Below are positions 52,196 to 60,747 of a stretch of 64,000 nt of DNA, piece by piece; the stretch's first letter is position 1; each line of letters starts with the position of its first letter. The position numbers and the translations under genes were made by a program. The notes under the pieces were generated by a model. It made no database searches and was not told the DNA's origin. It saw only the letters and a list, made by a program, of their open reading frames with translations. Source of the DNA: Cytophagales bacterium WSM2-2 (GTDB lineage Bacteria > Bacteroidota > Bacteroidia > Cytophagales > Cyclobacteriaceae); NCBI GenBank assembly GCA_015472025.1, contig BNHL01000001.1:3708001-3772000 (forward strand), written 5' to 3'.

Positions 52196-52864
52196 TCAAT
52201 TGAGTTGTATGCGACCGTCCTGAACTCTGATTATTCTGTCTAAGATTTTGGCATTTACGGTGTCGTGAGTGACAACAACAACATTCTTACCTGCCTTACT
52301 CAACTTGGAGAAAAGGGCATAGATCTGTTCTCCATTGCTGCTGTCCAGGTTTCCGGTGGGTTCATCAGCAAGAAGTAGGAGCGGATCATTGGCAATAGCA
52401 CGTGCGATAGCTACACGCTGCACTTCTCCGCCCGAAAGTTCATTGGGGAATTTCTTCGCTTTGTCTGCCAGACCAACTTCGGCAAGTAAGTGCATGGCTC
52501 TTTCGGCTCGGGTCTTTTTAGGAACAGTTTTCACCAGGTCCATCGGGTAGCGCACATTGTCAATAGCGCAGAGCGTTGGAATCAATTGAAAGCTCTGAAA
52601 AACGATCCCCACATTTTGACCACGCCACCGGGCCAGAGCTTCTTCGCCCATGGTGTTGATCGAAGATCCTGCAATAGATACTTCGCCCGAGTCACTGCGA
52701 TCTATCCCTGACAAAATATTCAACAGCGTTGATTTTCCGCTTCCTGATTTCCCTACAATAGCAACACTTTCTCCTTTCTGAATTTGTATGTCTATGTCTA
52801 TTAAGGCAGGCACCTGGCCGGCCATTCCATTGTATGTTTTACAAACTTTTGTGAGCTGTATCAT
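52196..52864 (-). CDS. ABC transporter ATP-binding protein (MacB/LolD-like)
   Basis: A 222-residue ATPase with Walker [10 protein letters not shown] (about 38-46), Q-loop FQSFQL, signature [14 protein letters not shown], Walker [14 protein letters not shown] and H-loop THD. Composition is that of the LolD/MacB/FtsE-like group that partners with FtsX-type permeases. It is followed by the permease at 2 bp and preceded by a small secreted protein at 12 bp, so all three are co-transcribed. Confidence 0.94.
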   Translation of the reverse strand: MIQLTKVCKTYNGMAGQVPALIDIDIQIQKGESVAIVGKSGSGKSTLLNILSGIDRSDSGEVSIAGSSINTMGEEALARWRGQNVGIVFQSFQLIPTLCAIDNVRYPMDLVKTVPKKTRAERAMHLLAEVGLADKAKKFPNELSGGEVQRVAIARAIANDPLLLLADEPTGNLDSSNGEQIYALFSKLSKAGKNVVVVTHDTVNAKILDRIIRVQDGRIQLN

Positions 52865-52876
52865 TTTGTGTTCCTG

Positions 52877-53377
52877 TTATTTTGAAAAATAAGTACTCAC
52901 GACATCGAGGAATTCCTTCCGATTTTCTCCATACTCCTTTACTTCGGCTATTTTGCCAGCCTTGAGTTTTATGATGGCGATACTTTTTACGTTCAATGCT
53001 TTTTGCACCTTGTCTTCAAGATCAAGCAATATCCGATAGGAATCTTTTCCATAAGCATCAGTTATACCTTTTAATAAGTGTGACTTCATCATGGCGGGAG
53101 TCCACTCTGCGTCAAACATGGCAGCGAACCCGCCTACAAAAATCATGTTCTTCTCCGTTTGCTTCTTTCCTTTAAACTTGCCATAAACTTTTGTAAATGG
53201 ATCATCATTGCCCGGAATATAAATTACAGTAAATGTGCCTTTTACATTTTTGTCGAAGGCCGCGTTATATTGATCTACTAATTGACCCATTGGGGTAAGC
53301 ACTTTGTCTGAATCTACCTGAGCAAAGGCACTGGTGAAAGCGAGACTGATAGCAACGACTACAAGGATTTTTTTCAT
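52877..53377 (-). CDS. Small secreted protein heading the ABC operon
   Basis: A 166-residue protein with a signal peptide (about 1-19). The mature part is KVLTPMGQLVDQYNAAFDKNVKGTFTVIYIPGNDDPF and ends GKIAEVKEYGENRKEFLDVVSTYF. No known domain. It is the first gene of the operon with the ABC ATPase and permease and may be a substrate or a periplasmic partner of the exporter. The divergent kinase gene begins 85 bp away. Confidence 0.72.
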   Translation of the reverse strand: MKKILVVVAISLAFTSAFAQVDSDKVLTPMGQLVDQYNAAFDKNVKGTFTVIYIPGNDDPFTKVYGKFKGKKQTEKNMIFVGGFAAMFDAEWTPAMMKSHLLKGITDAYGKDSYRILLDLEDKVQKALNVKSIAIIKLKAGKIAEVKEYGENRKEFLDVVSTYFSK

Positions 53378-53462
53378 ACTGATAAGTTTGGTTTTTTGAT
53401 CGAATCATTTATTCTGATTCTGGTGCGAATAACGCAGCTATTGAAGAGATGGAAGTGGTTCT

Positions 53463-54584
53463 TTGACGAAGGACTCTTTTATTTTGACGAACGAATCACC
53501 TTCAAAAGAAATTTCCATTTCACCCGGTAAATCAATCAGCTCATCGTGTAGCTTTGCATTTACCGTGGCTAACCAGATAGAGCATTTTGTTTATCGTCTG
53601 TTTGAGAACAAAGTTTTCAAGTGGTCATGCGTATATGTCTTTATTGTTTTAATAGAAACGATTGTTCATCAAGAGGCAATTGGACTTAGCCTTTACACCA
53701 ACCTCTTCAATGTAGCAGTAGCTGTCATTAATATTGAGTACCTCATTCCCAGGTGGCTTAGTAAAAAGCGGTTTGTTGCTTACCTGGTGTTAATCATACT
53801 ACTCATAACTCTTTTTTCTAGTGGGAAGCTGACTTATTGGGGTACCGTCAGCGGGTACCAAAAGATATTTCTGTCTCATACTTTCGTTTTGTCTACCACG
53901 ATTTTTTTGACTGTTGCTACGATGATGGTTCACCTCGTTAATGAATGGCACATTGCGCAAAGGAAGGCAGCCCTGGCCGGGAAAGAATTGCTAAGCAACA
54001 ACCTGACGATTTTGCGAACACAATTAAATCCGCACTTCTTCTTTAATAGCATAAACAACATTTATCATCTGATTGACCACAATACCGAGGAAGCCAAAAC
54101 GGCCATATTAAAAATGTCTGAATTGCTCCGATTTCAGTTGGACGAATGTCAGGCCGATACTATTGCTTTATCCAGGGAAGTAGATTTTATAAAAAATTAC
54201 ATAGCGTTTGAATCCCTTAAAGCCCGCGAGGAGATAGTTGTTTCATTTGATGACACTATTTCAATGAAAAATGCTATTTCTATACCACCACTATTGTTCC
54301 TGCCTTTCGTTGAAAATGCGTTCAAACATATTTCCCACAACAGCGATGCTTCTTCAAATCGTATTGAAATTAGAATTGAAGCCACAAATGATGTTATTAA
54401 CTTCACTTGTCGTAATACTTTTGACAAAGTGAAGCCTGCCAACAAAGTAGTTTCCGGCATCGGGTTGAAGAATGTGCAGTCGCGCCTTGATCTTATTTAT
54501 GGCTCTGCCAGTATGTTGCGAATCACAGAAGAGGCGCCCTGGTATAATGTTAACCTTCAATTGCCATGTCAAACGCAGCAATAA
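53463..54584 (+). CDS. LytS-type (His_kinase) sensor kinase
   Basis: A 373-residue membrane kinase. About four transmembrane helices (about 55-165) are followed by the His_kinase block with phosphoacceptor in LRTQLNPHFFFNSINNIYHLI (near residue 192), then the HATPase motifs (PPLLFLPFVENAFKH; GIGLKNVQSRLDLIYG). The start must be TTG (53463 or 53484): the frame has no ATG or GTG ahead of the first TM and an in-frame stop lies just upstream. An ATG at 53449 is in another frame. It overlaps the LytTR regulator by 19 bp, forming a two-component pair. Confidence 0.88.
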   Translation: MTKDSFILTNESPSKEISISPGKSISSSCSFAFTVANQIEHFVYRLFENKVFKWSCVYVFIVLIETIVHQEAIGLSLYTNLFNVAVAVINIEYLIPRWLSKKRFVAYLVLIILLITLFSSGKLTYWGTVSGYQKIFLSHTFVLSTTIFLTVATMMVHLVNEWHIAQRKAALAGKELLSNNLTILRTQLNPHFFFNSINNIYHLIDHNTEEAKTAILKMSELLRFQLDECQADTIALSREVDFIKNYIAFESLKAREEIVVSFDDTISMKNAISIPPLLFLPFVENAFKHISHNSDASSNRIEIRIEATNDVINFTCRNTFDKVKPANKVVSGIGLKNVQSRLDLIYGSASMLRITEEAPWYNVNLQLPCQTQQ

Positions 54585-55258
54585 CCTGCCTGATGGCCGA
54601 TGATGAGCCCCTTGCCAGGATGGGGATGAGAAAGTATATCAGTGAATTGCCTCACCTCACCTTGCTGGGTGAATGCAGAAACGGGGAAGAGGTGCTAGAC
54701 TTTCTTAAAGAAAAGAAACCTGACCTTATTTTTCTTGATATCCAAATGCCTTTCAAGAACGGATTGGAGGTAATCGAGAATCTTGAATATTGTCCATTGG
54801 TGATTATAACCACTGCTTACAGTCAATATGCTGTAAAAGGATTTGAGTTGAATGTGGCCGATTACCTGGTGAAGCCATTTTCAAAAGAACGCTTCAAGCT
54901 TGCGGTTGACCGTGTGAGTGAATTGATTTCGCTTCACGCCCTTCGTGACAACGAACAAATAGTAATAAAGTCCAATCGTACTTTGATTAAGCTCAATATT
55001 TCTGACATCGTCTATTTACAGGCGATGGAGAACTACGTGGTGTTTCATACCCGAAGTCAAAAATACGTAGTTCATCAAACTTTAAGCTCTGCGATGGAAA
55101 TGTTATCTGGTAGTGATTTTCATCAGGTACACAAATCATTTGCAGTCAGTCGTAAACATGTTCAGGCAATCGACCGGGAGGCACTTCTTGTCAATGACAA
55201 AAGCATTCCTGTTGGAAAGAGCTTTAGGAAAGAAATGAAAAGTCTCTTTGAAAAGTAA
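54566..55258 (+). CDS. LytTR-family response regulator
   Basis: A 230-residue regulator with a receiver domain (about 1-120; acidic DDE, phospho-Asp in LIFLDIQMPFKNG, lysine in LVKPFS) and a LytTR DNA-binding domain (about 130-228; SDIVYLQAMENYVVFHT, VHKSFAVSRKHVQAI). The kinase gene overlaps it by 19 bp. By position, the pair probably controls the divergent ABC operon. ATG 54566. Confidence 0.93.
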   Translation: MSNAAITCLMADDEPLARMGMRKYISELPHLTLLGECRNGEEVLDFLKEKKPDLIFLDIQMPFKNGLEVIENLEYCPLVIITTAYSQYAVKGFELNVADYLVKPFSKERFKLAVDRVSELISLHALRDNEQIVIKSNRTLIKLNISDIVYLQAMENYVVFHTRSQKYVVHQTLSSAMEMLSGSDFHQVHKSFAVSRKHVQAIDREALLVNDKSIPVGKSFRKEMKSLFEK

Positions 55259-55347
55259 TCGTGCGAACATTATAATATTATTACTTTTTTCGTTTTGCGA
55301 TCACCTATCATGTCGATTGAGTACATTTATTATCTAAACAAACTCTT

Positions 55348-55701
55348 ATGACAACAAAAGACGTAGCTGCAAAATTCTTTGAGTACATGCAACAAGGTGC
55401 ATTTGACAAAATCTATTCAGAATTATATAGTAATGACGCAACCAGCGATGAAACTCCGGGATCGGATTGGGTTAAAGCAAACGGGATGAATGAAATTCGT
55501 GAGAAAGGAAAGAAGTGGGGTGATGCTGTTGAAGAAATGTACGGTGGTACTACTGCTCAACCCGTGGTGGCAGGGGAGTGGTTCACTTGTTATATGACTA
55601 TGGATTTCAAACCCAAGGGTGGTGAAAGAACTACTATGGAAGAACACGGTTTGTACCGGGTTAAAAATGGAAAGATTGTATCAGAGCAGTTTTTCTATTA
55701 A
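55348..55701 (+). CDS. SnoaL-like (NTF2-fold) protein
   Basis: A 117-residue soluble protein. KFFEYMQQGAFDKIYSELYSNDATSDE opens an NTF2/SnoaL-like fold and EEHGLYRVKNGKIVSEQFFY closes it. No leader, no cysteine motif. Function unknown. It stands alone between the LytTR gene and a terminator. ATG 55348. Confidence 0.82.
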   Translation: MTTKDVAAKFFEYMQQGAFDKIYSELYSNDATSDETPGSDWVKANGMNEIREKGKKWGDAVEEMYGGTTAQPVVAGEWFTCYMTMDFKPKGGERTTMEEHGLYRVKNGKIVSEQFFY

Positions 55702-55716
55702 TTGATATGAATTATT

Positions 55717-55745
55717 GGGGCTGAAAAAAGCCCCTTTCTATTTTT
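55717..55745 (+). terminator. Rho-independent terminator
   Basis: GGGGCT (55717-55722) pairs with AGCCCC (55729-55734) across a 6-nt loop, followed by TTTCTATTTTT. It lies 15 bp behind the SnoaL-like gene and faces the convergent mnmE gene. Confidence 0.8.
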
Positions 55746-55770
55746 AATTGGAAGTGAGAACACGAGAGAA

Positions 55771-57132
55771 TTACTTTCCGATACAAAACTTCGAAAAGAT
55801 ATTTGCCAGAAGATCGTCTGTCGTCACCTGCCCGGTAATCTCACCGAGGAAGTGCAATGACTGACGGATGTCCATCGCGAGGAAGTCCCCGGTAACACCA
55901 GAGTCCATTCCAGTAAGGACACGAGTAAGTGCTTCATCAGTTTGCCGGAGATTTTGATAATGACGCAAGTTGGTCACCAGTACGTCCCCCTGCTTCACAT
56001 CCCCGATCTTGAACTGTGAAAGAATTTGATCTTTCAGTTTTTGAATGTTTGTTTTTTGTGAGGCAGAGATCAGGATAAAGCCTTCCGCTGTGAGCTGGTC
56101 AATCATGTCTGCGTTCGCCTTGTCCATTTTATTTCCCACCTTAATGACAGGCACTTTTATTTTGGAGAGTGTTTCAATTTCCTTCCGGATGTCTTCCATC
56201 GATTGAGAAAGATCGAATACATACAGTACCAATGCAGCTTTGCTGATCCGGTCAAGCGTACGTTCAACTCCGATAGCTTCCACGGTGTCTGTTGTTTCGC
56301 GAAGGCCTGCCGTATCCATAAAACGGAAGCTGATCCCTCCGAGGACCATTTCATCTTCAATCACATCGCGTGTTGTGCCGGGGATCTCGGAGACGATCGC
56401 CTTTTCTTCATTGAGCAAGGCATTCAATAATGTCGACTTTCCTGCATTAGGTTTCCCTGCGATTACGGTAGGCACTCCGTTCTTGATCACGTTGCCCTGG
56501 TCAAATGAATTGATCAATGTTCGCAGGTATCCCTGGATTTGGTAGATCAGTTTTTTCAGATCACTGCGTTTGGCGAACTCTACATCTTCTTCTCCAAAAT
56601 CCAGTTCAAGTTCGATCAGTGATGCAAAATGAATCAGCTCTTCGCGCAGATGCTGAATTTCTTTTGAGAAACCCCCACGCATCTGGTTGAGCGCGGCTTG
56701 CCTGGCATTATCTGTTTCAGCTGTGATGATGTCAGCCACAGCTTCGGCTTGTGCAAGGTCAAATCTCCCGTTGATAAATGCGCGCTTGGTAAATTCTCCG
56801 GGTGTAGCGAGCCTTGCTCCCTGTTTCAACAATACCTTGATAATCTCTTTAACAATAACAGGAGACCCATGACAGGAAATTTCAACACTGTTTTCTTTGG
56901 TAAATGAATTGGGCGCTTTGAAGATGGAAACCAGGACTTCGTCAATATTCTTTCCGTCATCATGAAGTGTTCCGAAGTGAATGGTGTGCGAAGCCTGTGC
57001 GTTAATATCCTTTCCCTTGAAAACCTTCTGAACGATTGAAATAGAATCAATTCCAGAAAGTCGGATCACGGCTATGGCGCTCGTGCCTTGCGCGGTGGCT
57101 AATGCTACAATGGTTTCGTCAGGAGAATTCAA
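55771..57132 (-). CDS. mnmE: tRNA uridine-5-carboxymethylaminomethyl modification GTPase MnmE
   Basis: A 453-residue protein. The N-terminal tetrahydrofolate-binding domain (about 1-117; PDETIVALATAQGTSAIAVIRLSG) is followed by a helical part, an inserted GTPase domain (G1 GKPNAGKST near residue 226, G2 GTTRD, G3 DTAGLRET, G4 NKMD) and the C-terminal CIGK whose cysteine is part of the active site. With MnmG it modifies U34 of several tRNAs. The start is TTG 57132; an in-frame TAA lies nine bases upstream and no ATG exists near the fold start. The length is normal. Confidence 0.95.
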   Translation of the reverse strand: MNSPDETIVALATAQGTSAIAVIRLSGIDSISIVQKVFKGKDINAQASHTIHFGTLHDDGKNIDEVLVSIFKAPNSFTKENSVEISCHGSPVIVKEIIKVLLKQGARLATPGEFTKRAFINGRFDLAQAEAVADIITAETDNARQAALNQMRGGFSKEIQHLREELIHFASLIELELDFGEEDVEFAKRSDLKKLIYQIQGYLRTLINSFDQGNVIKNGVPTVIAGKPNAGKSTLLNALLNEEKAIVSEIPGTTRDVIEDEMVLGGISFRFMDTAGLRETTDTVEAIGVERTLDRISKAALVLYVFDLSQSMEDIRKEIETLSKIKVPVIKVGNKMDKANADMIDQLTAEGFILISASQKTNIQKLKDQILSQFKIGDVKQGDVLVTNLRHYQNLRQTDEALTRVLTGMDSGVTGDFLAMDIRQSLHFLGEITGQVTTDDLLANIFSKFCIGK

Positions 57133-57167
57133 TGCCCTTTAATTTTGAGGGAGCAAATTTAAGAGAA

Positions 57168-59072
57168 CTATCGCACGATAAGTACGGGAATATTTACACG
57201 GTGCCGGACGGTGTCCACAGTCGTTCCGAATACGAGGTCTTTAGCCCAGTTGTGACCGTGAGCGCCCATCACCAATAAATCGGCCTGATAATCATTTACA
57301 ATTTCGGGAATGGTTCGCCGGGGGTTTCCATATCCTACTTTTATTTCTGATTCATAGCCGCGTGCTCTTAGTTGCGAGGCATAATCTTCCAGTGCTTGGG
57401 CATCGACACTGGCTTCCTTGTCTGCAATGTCACTTCCATACCACATTGCTCCTGCAGATTCGGTGATGTGAAGCAATAAGTAGGTGGCAGTAAGTCCACC
57501 CTGAGCCACAGCGCTTTGAATAGTTTTGACATCGACCGCACTAAAGTCAATTGTGATGGCAATCTTTTTATAAACGGGAGAAGCCTCAGAACTCAAATCA
57601 ACAGCGGTACCATGAGGCAATGATGTTTGTTCAAGTCTGCGCTTGTCGAGCAAAGGCTTGAAAGCTATGTAAAGGAGCAGTGCCCCTGTTGCCAGGCACA
57701 ACGGAATGACAATAGACCAGATCATCCATTGATGCTCACTGTCACTTTCAAGCCAGGATGATATTTCCTGAATGACCAGTTTTACATTGAGGGTTACAAT
57801 GATTGTAGCAATCACCCAGGCGCAAATTTTCATCCAGTTCTTGATCACGAACACGCCCATTTTCTCTTTGTCGCTGGTGAAATGAATAAGAGGAATGACA
57901 GCAAAGCCCAATTGCAAGCTGAGAATTACTTGACTAAAGACGAGAAGAGCCCCGGTTTTTCCTTCACCATAAAAAATGATGACGATGTAGGCCGGGGTGA
58001 TGGCGATGAGACGTGTGATTAATCTTCGGAGCCACGGAGCGATGCGTAAGTTGAGATATCCTTCCATCACAATTTGCCCGGCGAGTGTTCCTGTGATGGT
58101 TGAACTCTGACCGGCAGCCACCAGTGCTACACCGAATAAAATTGACGCCCAGTCTGTGCCCAGGAGCGGAGCAAGAAATTTGTACGAGTCCTGAATGTCA
58201 GAGACTTCATACATCCCTGCCCTGAAAAATGTGGAAGCGGCCAGAATCAAAATCGCAGCGTTTACAAAGAATGCAGCATTGAGCGCGATCACAGAGTCGA
58301 TGACATTGTATTTGATGGCAGACCATATTCCTTTTTCGGAGGAATCAAATCTTCTGGTCTGGACGAGAGATGAATGCAAATAAAGATTGTGCGGCATCAC
58401 AGTGGCGCCAATGATACCGATAGCGATGTACAATGCTTCGCTCGTTGGGAGCGAAGGGATGAAGCCTTTGATCAGTTGCGCTGCGTCCGGCTTTGCCCAG
58501 AACATCTCCAGAAGGAAAGAAGCACCAATGATGAAAACCAGTGCTATGATGAACGCCTCGATCTTGCGCATGCCGTAACTTTGCAACACCAGGAGAATCA
58601 GCGTATCAAGTACGGTCAGTGTCACGCCCCATATCAGTGGAATGCCGAAAAGCAATTGCAAGCCGATAGCCATTCCGAGTACTTCTGCCAAATCACAAGC
58701 GGCAATAGCAATCTCAGCTAAAATCCACAGACAAAAATTAACTATCGGATGATAACTTGCGCGCGATGCCTGCGCCAGGTCAAGTTGACGCACAATTCCG
58801 AGTCGTGCGCTCAGGCTTTGTAAAAGAATTGCCATCAGGTTTGACATCAACAGCACCCATAGCAATGCATAACCGAATTTGCTTCCGCCAGCAATATCGG
58901 TTGCCCAGTTGCCCGGATCCATGTAACCAACGCTGACGAGATAAGCAGGCCCGAGGAACGCCAATAATTTTCTCCAGCCGCGTTGCTTGGTGGCATCCAC
59001 AGAAGCATGCACCTCGCTCAGCGACTTTCCATTCGAATTTTTTTGATACATCGTTTTTTTCTCAACACTCAT
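57168..59072 (-). CDS. Nramp-family divalent metal transporter fused to a universal-stress-protein domain
   Basis: A 634-residue fusion. The Nramp part (about 30-455) has 11-12 helices with TM1 GYMDPGNWATDIAGG and TM6 GATVMPHNLYLHSS, carrying the metal-binding Asp, Asn, Met and the nearby His; such proteins import Mn2+ or Fe2+ with protons. The C-terminal Usp domain (about 490-634) has the ATP-binding-type loop GAHGHNWAKDLVFGTT. A start at 59072 (MSVEKKT) avoids overlapping the porin gene; the GTG at 59120 would overlap it by 35 bp. The fifth gene of the MntR-type operon, 13 bp after the porin. Confidence 0.92.
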   Translation of the reverse strand: MSVEKKTMYQKNSNGKSLSEVHASVDATKQRGWRKLLAFLGPAYLVSVGYMDPGNWATDIAGGSKFGYALLWVLLMSNLMAILLQSLSARLGIVRQLDLAQASRASYHPIVNFCLWILAEIAIAACDLAEVLGMAIGLQLLFGIPLIWGVTLTVLDTLILLVLQSYGMRKIEAFIIALVFIIGASFLLEMFWAKPDAAQLIKGFIPSLPTSEALYIAIGIIGATVMPHNLYLHSSLVQTRRFDSSEKGIWSAIKYNVIDSVIALNAAFFVNAAILILAASTFFRAGMYEVSDIQDSYKFLAPLLGTDWASILFGVALVAAGQSSTITGTLAGQIVMEGYLNLRIAPWLRRLITRLIAITPAYIVIIFYGEGKTGALLVFSQVILSLQLGFAVIPLIHFTSDKEKMGVFVIKNWMKICAWVIATIIVTLNVKLVIQEISSWLESDSEHQWMIWSIVIPLCLATGALLLYIAFKPLLDKRRLEQTSLPHGTAVDLSSEASPVYKKIAITIDFSAVDVKTIQSAVAQGGLTATYLLLHITESAGAMWYGSDIADKEASVDAQALEDYASQLRARGYESEIKVGYGNPRRTIPEIVNDYQADLLVMGAHGHNWAKDLVFGTTVDTVRHRVNIPVLIVR

Positions 59073-59085
59073 AGTTTCAACAAAA

Positions 59086-60306
59086 TCAGAAGTAGGACGA
59101 AAAACCAAACTGGAAACCACTCGTCTTCGTGGCCGGGTTTCCTAAAATATCTGTTTGCCATTTGTAGCGGTAGTTCAGGCGGATCACTGTTTGTGCGAAA
59201 GGCCTCCAGCTCAGTCCTGGCATCACTGAAACCATGTCTTCGCGGATATTGGTTCCTGTCTCCGTGAATTTGCCAATGTTCCAGTCCACATATTCAAAAC
59301 GGAAAACTGCATTAACTACAGAACGGTTGAACCCAAGGATCGACCGCTTCATGACCGGCTGAACAAAATCAATAAATCCACCGACTTGCTTGTTGCCGTA
59401 TTGCTGTGTATAGGTTTCCGGAATGTCGACATTAACAAAAGCCCACTCGGTGGTGATGTAGGTTTTCGTTTGGAGGATGGTATTGAAATCCACAGCCCAC
59501 ACGTTAACTCTTCTTTTTTTGTCAAGCACAATCCCATCATCCTGAAATTTGTTGTAGATGCCACCCATATAGGAGAAACCGAGTTCACCAATCTTTTTAT
59601 TCTTGACGGCAACTTTCGTAGTGAGCAGCGGCTGGCCGTTGCTGCTCTCTTCAAACCGGTCAGGGTTTAACTTGGAGGCAGGTAGAAAAGTTTTGTTCTG
59701 GGCGTTGCTGATGATCCTGTTGTCGAACCCGTTGGTGAGGTAAGTTTCGTAAGCGTAAACCCAGTTGTTTTTGTAAAGCTTGCCATACAGTCCGAAGCCA
59801 ACATTGCTCCAGGTGGCGGGCAGCATTTCCGTGGCGGAAATAGGTCTATCTATGAATTCCCACTTGGGCCCATCATGATTTTGGTTGAAGGCCCCAATAG
59901 GATTCATGACAACCCCTCCCCGAAAATTCAGGAGAGGATGTAGTTCGAAATCGACTGAAGCAAACTCTATGTTTATTTCTTTTGTGCCTTCCTCAAACTC
60001 AATTTCTGAGAGAAACTTTATCCGTTTATAGATGCTTGATCCCAGAAAAAGCGTAAGCCTTCTCATTTGGAACTGATGACCTTCGGATACGCCATTCGTG
60101 CCGAGGTGCTGCCAGTTTGCTTCGACATAACCTCCGACCGCCACCGGCAACTTGCTCACGGAAAGAAATGGACGATTGTAGATAGCATCCATGTTTAGAA
60201 GTACTTTGGTCGTGTCTTTCGTTACACGTCTGAATAAACTCGAATCAATTTGTGCGTTAGCAAATCCGCATGTCAGTAAAAGCAGTATGGTTAAAAGTCT
60301 ACTCAT
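59086..60306 (-). CDS. Outer-membrane porin (phosphate-selective porin O/P-like)
   Basis: A 406-residue protein with a signal peptide (about 1-18) and alternating strands throughout, ending in aromatic residue F (FQFGFSSYF), as expected for a beta-barrel. Text such as VGGYVEANWQHLG, FRGGVVMNPIGAFNQNHDGPKWEFIDRP and MKRSILGFNRSVVNAVFRFEYVDWN resembles Bacteroidota porins of the OprO/P kind. It overlaps the Rieske gene by 4 bp (ATGA), so it belongs to the metal-regulated operon and may let metal or its chelate through the outer membrane. Confidence 0.85.
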   Translation of the reverse strand: MSRLLTILLLLTCGFANAQIDSSLFRRVTKDTTKVLLNMDAIYNRPFLSVSKLPVAVGGYVEANWQHLGTNGVSEGHQFQMRRLTLFLGSSIYKRIKFLSEIEFEEGTKEINIEFASVDFELHPLLNFRGGVVMNPIGAFNQNHDGPKWEFIDRPISATEMLPATWSNVGFGLYGKLYKNNWVYAYETYLTNGFDNRIISNAQNKTFLPASKLNPDRFEESSNGQPLLTTKVAVKNKKIGELGFSYMGGIYNKFQDDGIVLDKKRRVNVWAVDFNTILQTKTYITTEWAFVNVDIPETYTQQYGNKQVGGFIDFVQPVMKRSILGFNRSVVNAVFRFEYVDWNIGKFTETGTNIREDMVSVMPGLSWRPFAQTVIRLNYRYKWQTDILGNPATKTSGFQFGFSSYF

Positions 60307-60746
60307 TTCTTTAATTCAATAATAATCTTGTCGATTGTTGTTGTTACCGGAAAGGAGCGAAGGCTTTTTTCAGCAGGACCGTGTGTCACTTTTCCTGTCT
60401 TATCAAACTCGCTGCCGTGACTTGAACAATACAAATGATCTCCTGATGCGTTGAGCTCCGATCCCTGGTGAGTACATTTCATCCAAAGTGCACTGTAGCT
60501 ATTCTCGCTGATCTTGTACACGTAAATTGGAAACTCCAACTCATCATGATGGACAACTACAAATTGACGACTCAATAGCTTTCCTTTTTGTTCGTATACA
60601 AATTCAGACAGGGGAATAGAAATGCCAGAAGTTTCAAGCGCTCCATTAACATACTTGGTTGATCCGCACGAAGTAAGCAGCGCAGAAAGCGAAGTGCCTC
60701 CGATGCACGTAAAGCAAGTTGTCGATATGAATTCGCGTCTGTTCAT
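60303..60746 (-). CDS. Rieske [2Fe-2S] lipoprotein-like subunit
   Basis: A 147-residue protein. An N-terminal NRREFIS followed by a hydrophobic segment and a lipobox-like LLTSC27 suggests export by the Tat route and lipid anchoring. The Rieske cluster motifs are C91-T-H93 (CTHQG) and C107-S-S-H110 (CSSHGSEF). The protein probably passes electrons in the periplasm to or from the di-heme cytochrome encoded just upstream. It overlaps the porin gene by 4 bp; the cytochrome gene ends one base before its start. Confidence 0.9.
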   Translation of the reverse strand: MNRREFISTTCFTCIGGTSLSALLTSCGSTKYVNGALETSGISIPLSEFVYEQKGKLLSRQFVVVHHDELEFPIYVYKISENSYSALWMKCTHQGSELNASGDHLYCSSHGSEFDKTGKVTHGPAEKSLRSFPVTTTIDKIIIELKK

Positions 60747-60747
60747 G

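Noticed and set aside
59073..59120. Upstream GTG start for the Nramp-Usp gene
   Set aside because: It would overlap the porin gene by 35 bp and adds a sequence not typical of Nramp N-termini.
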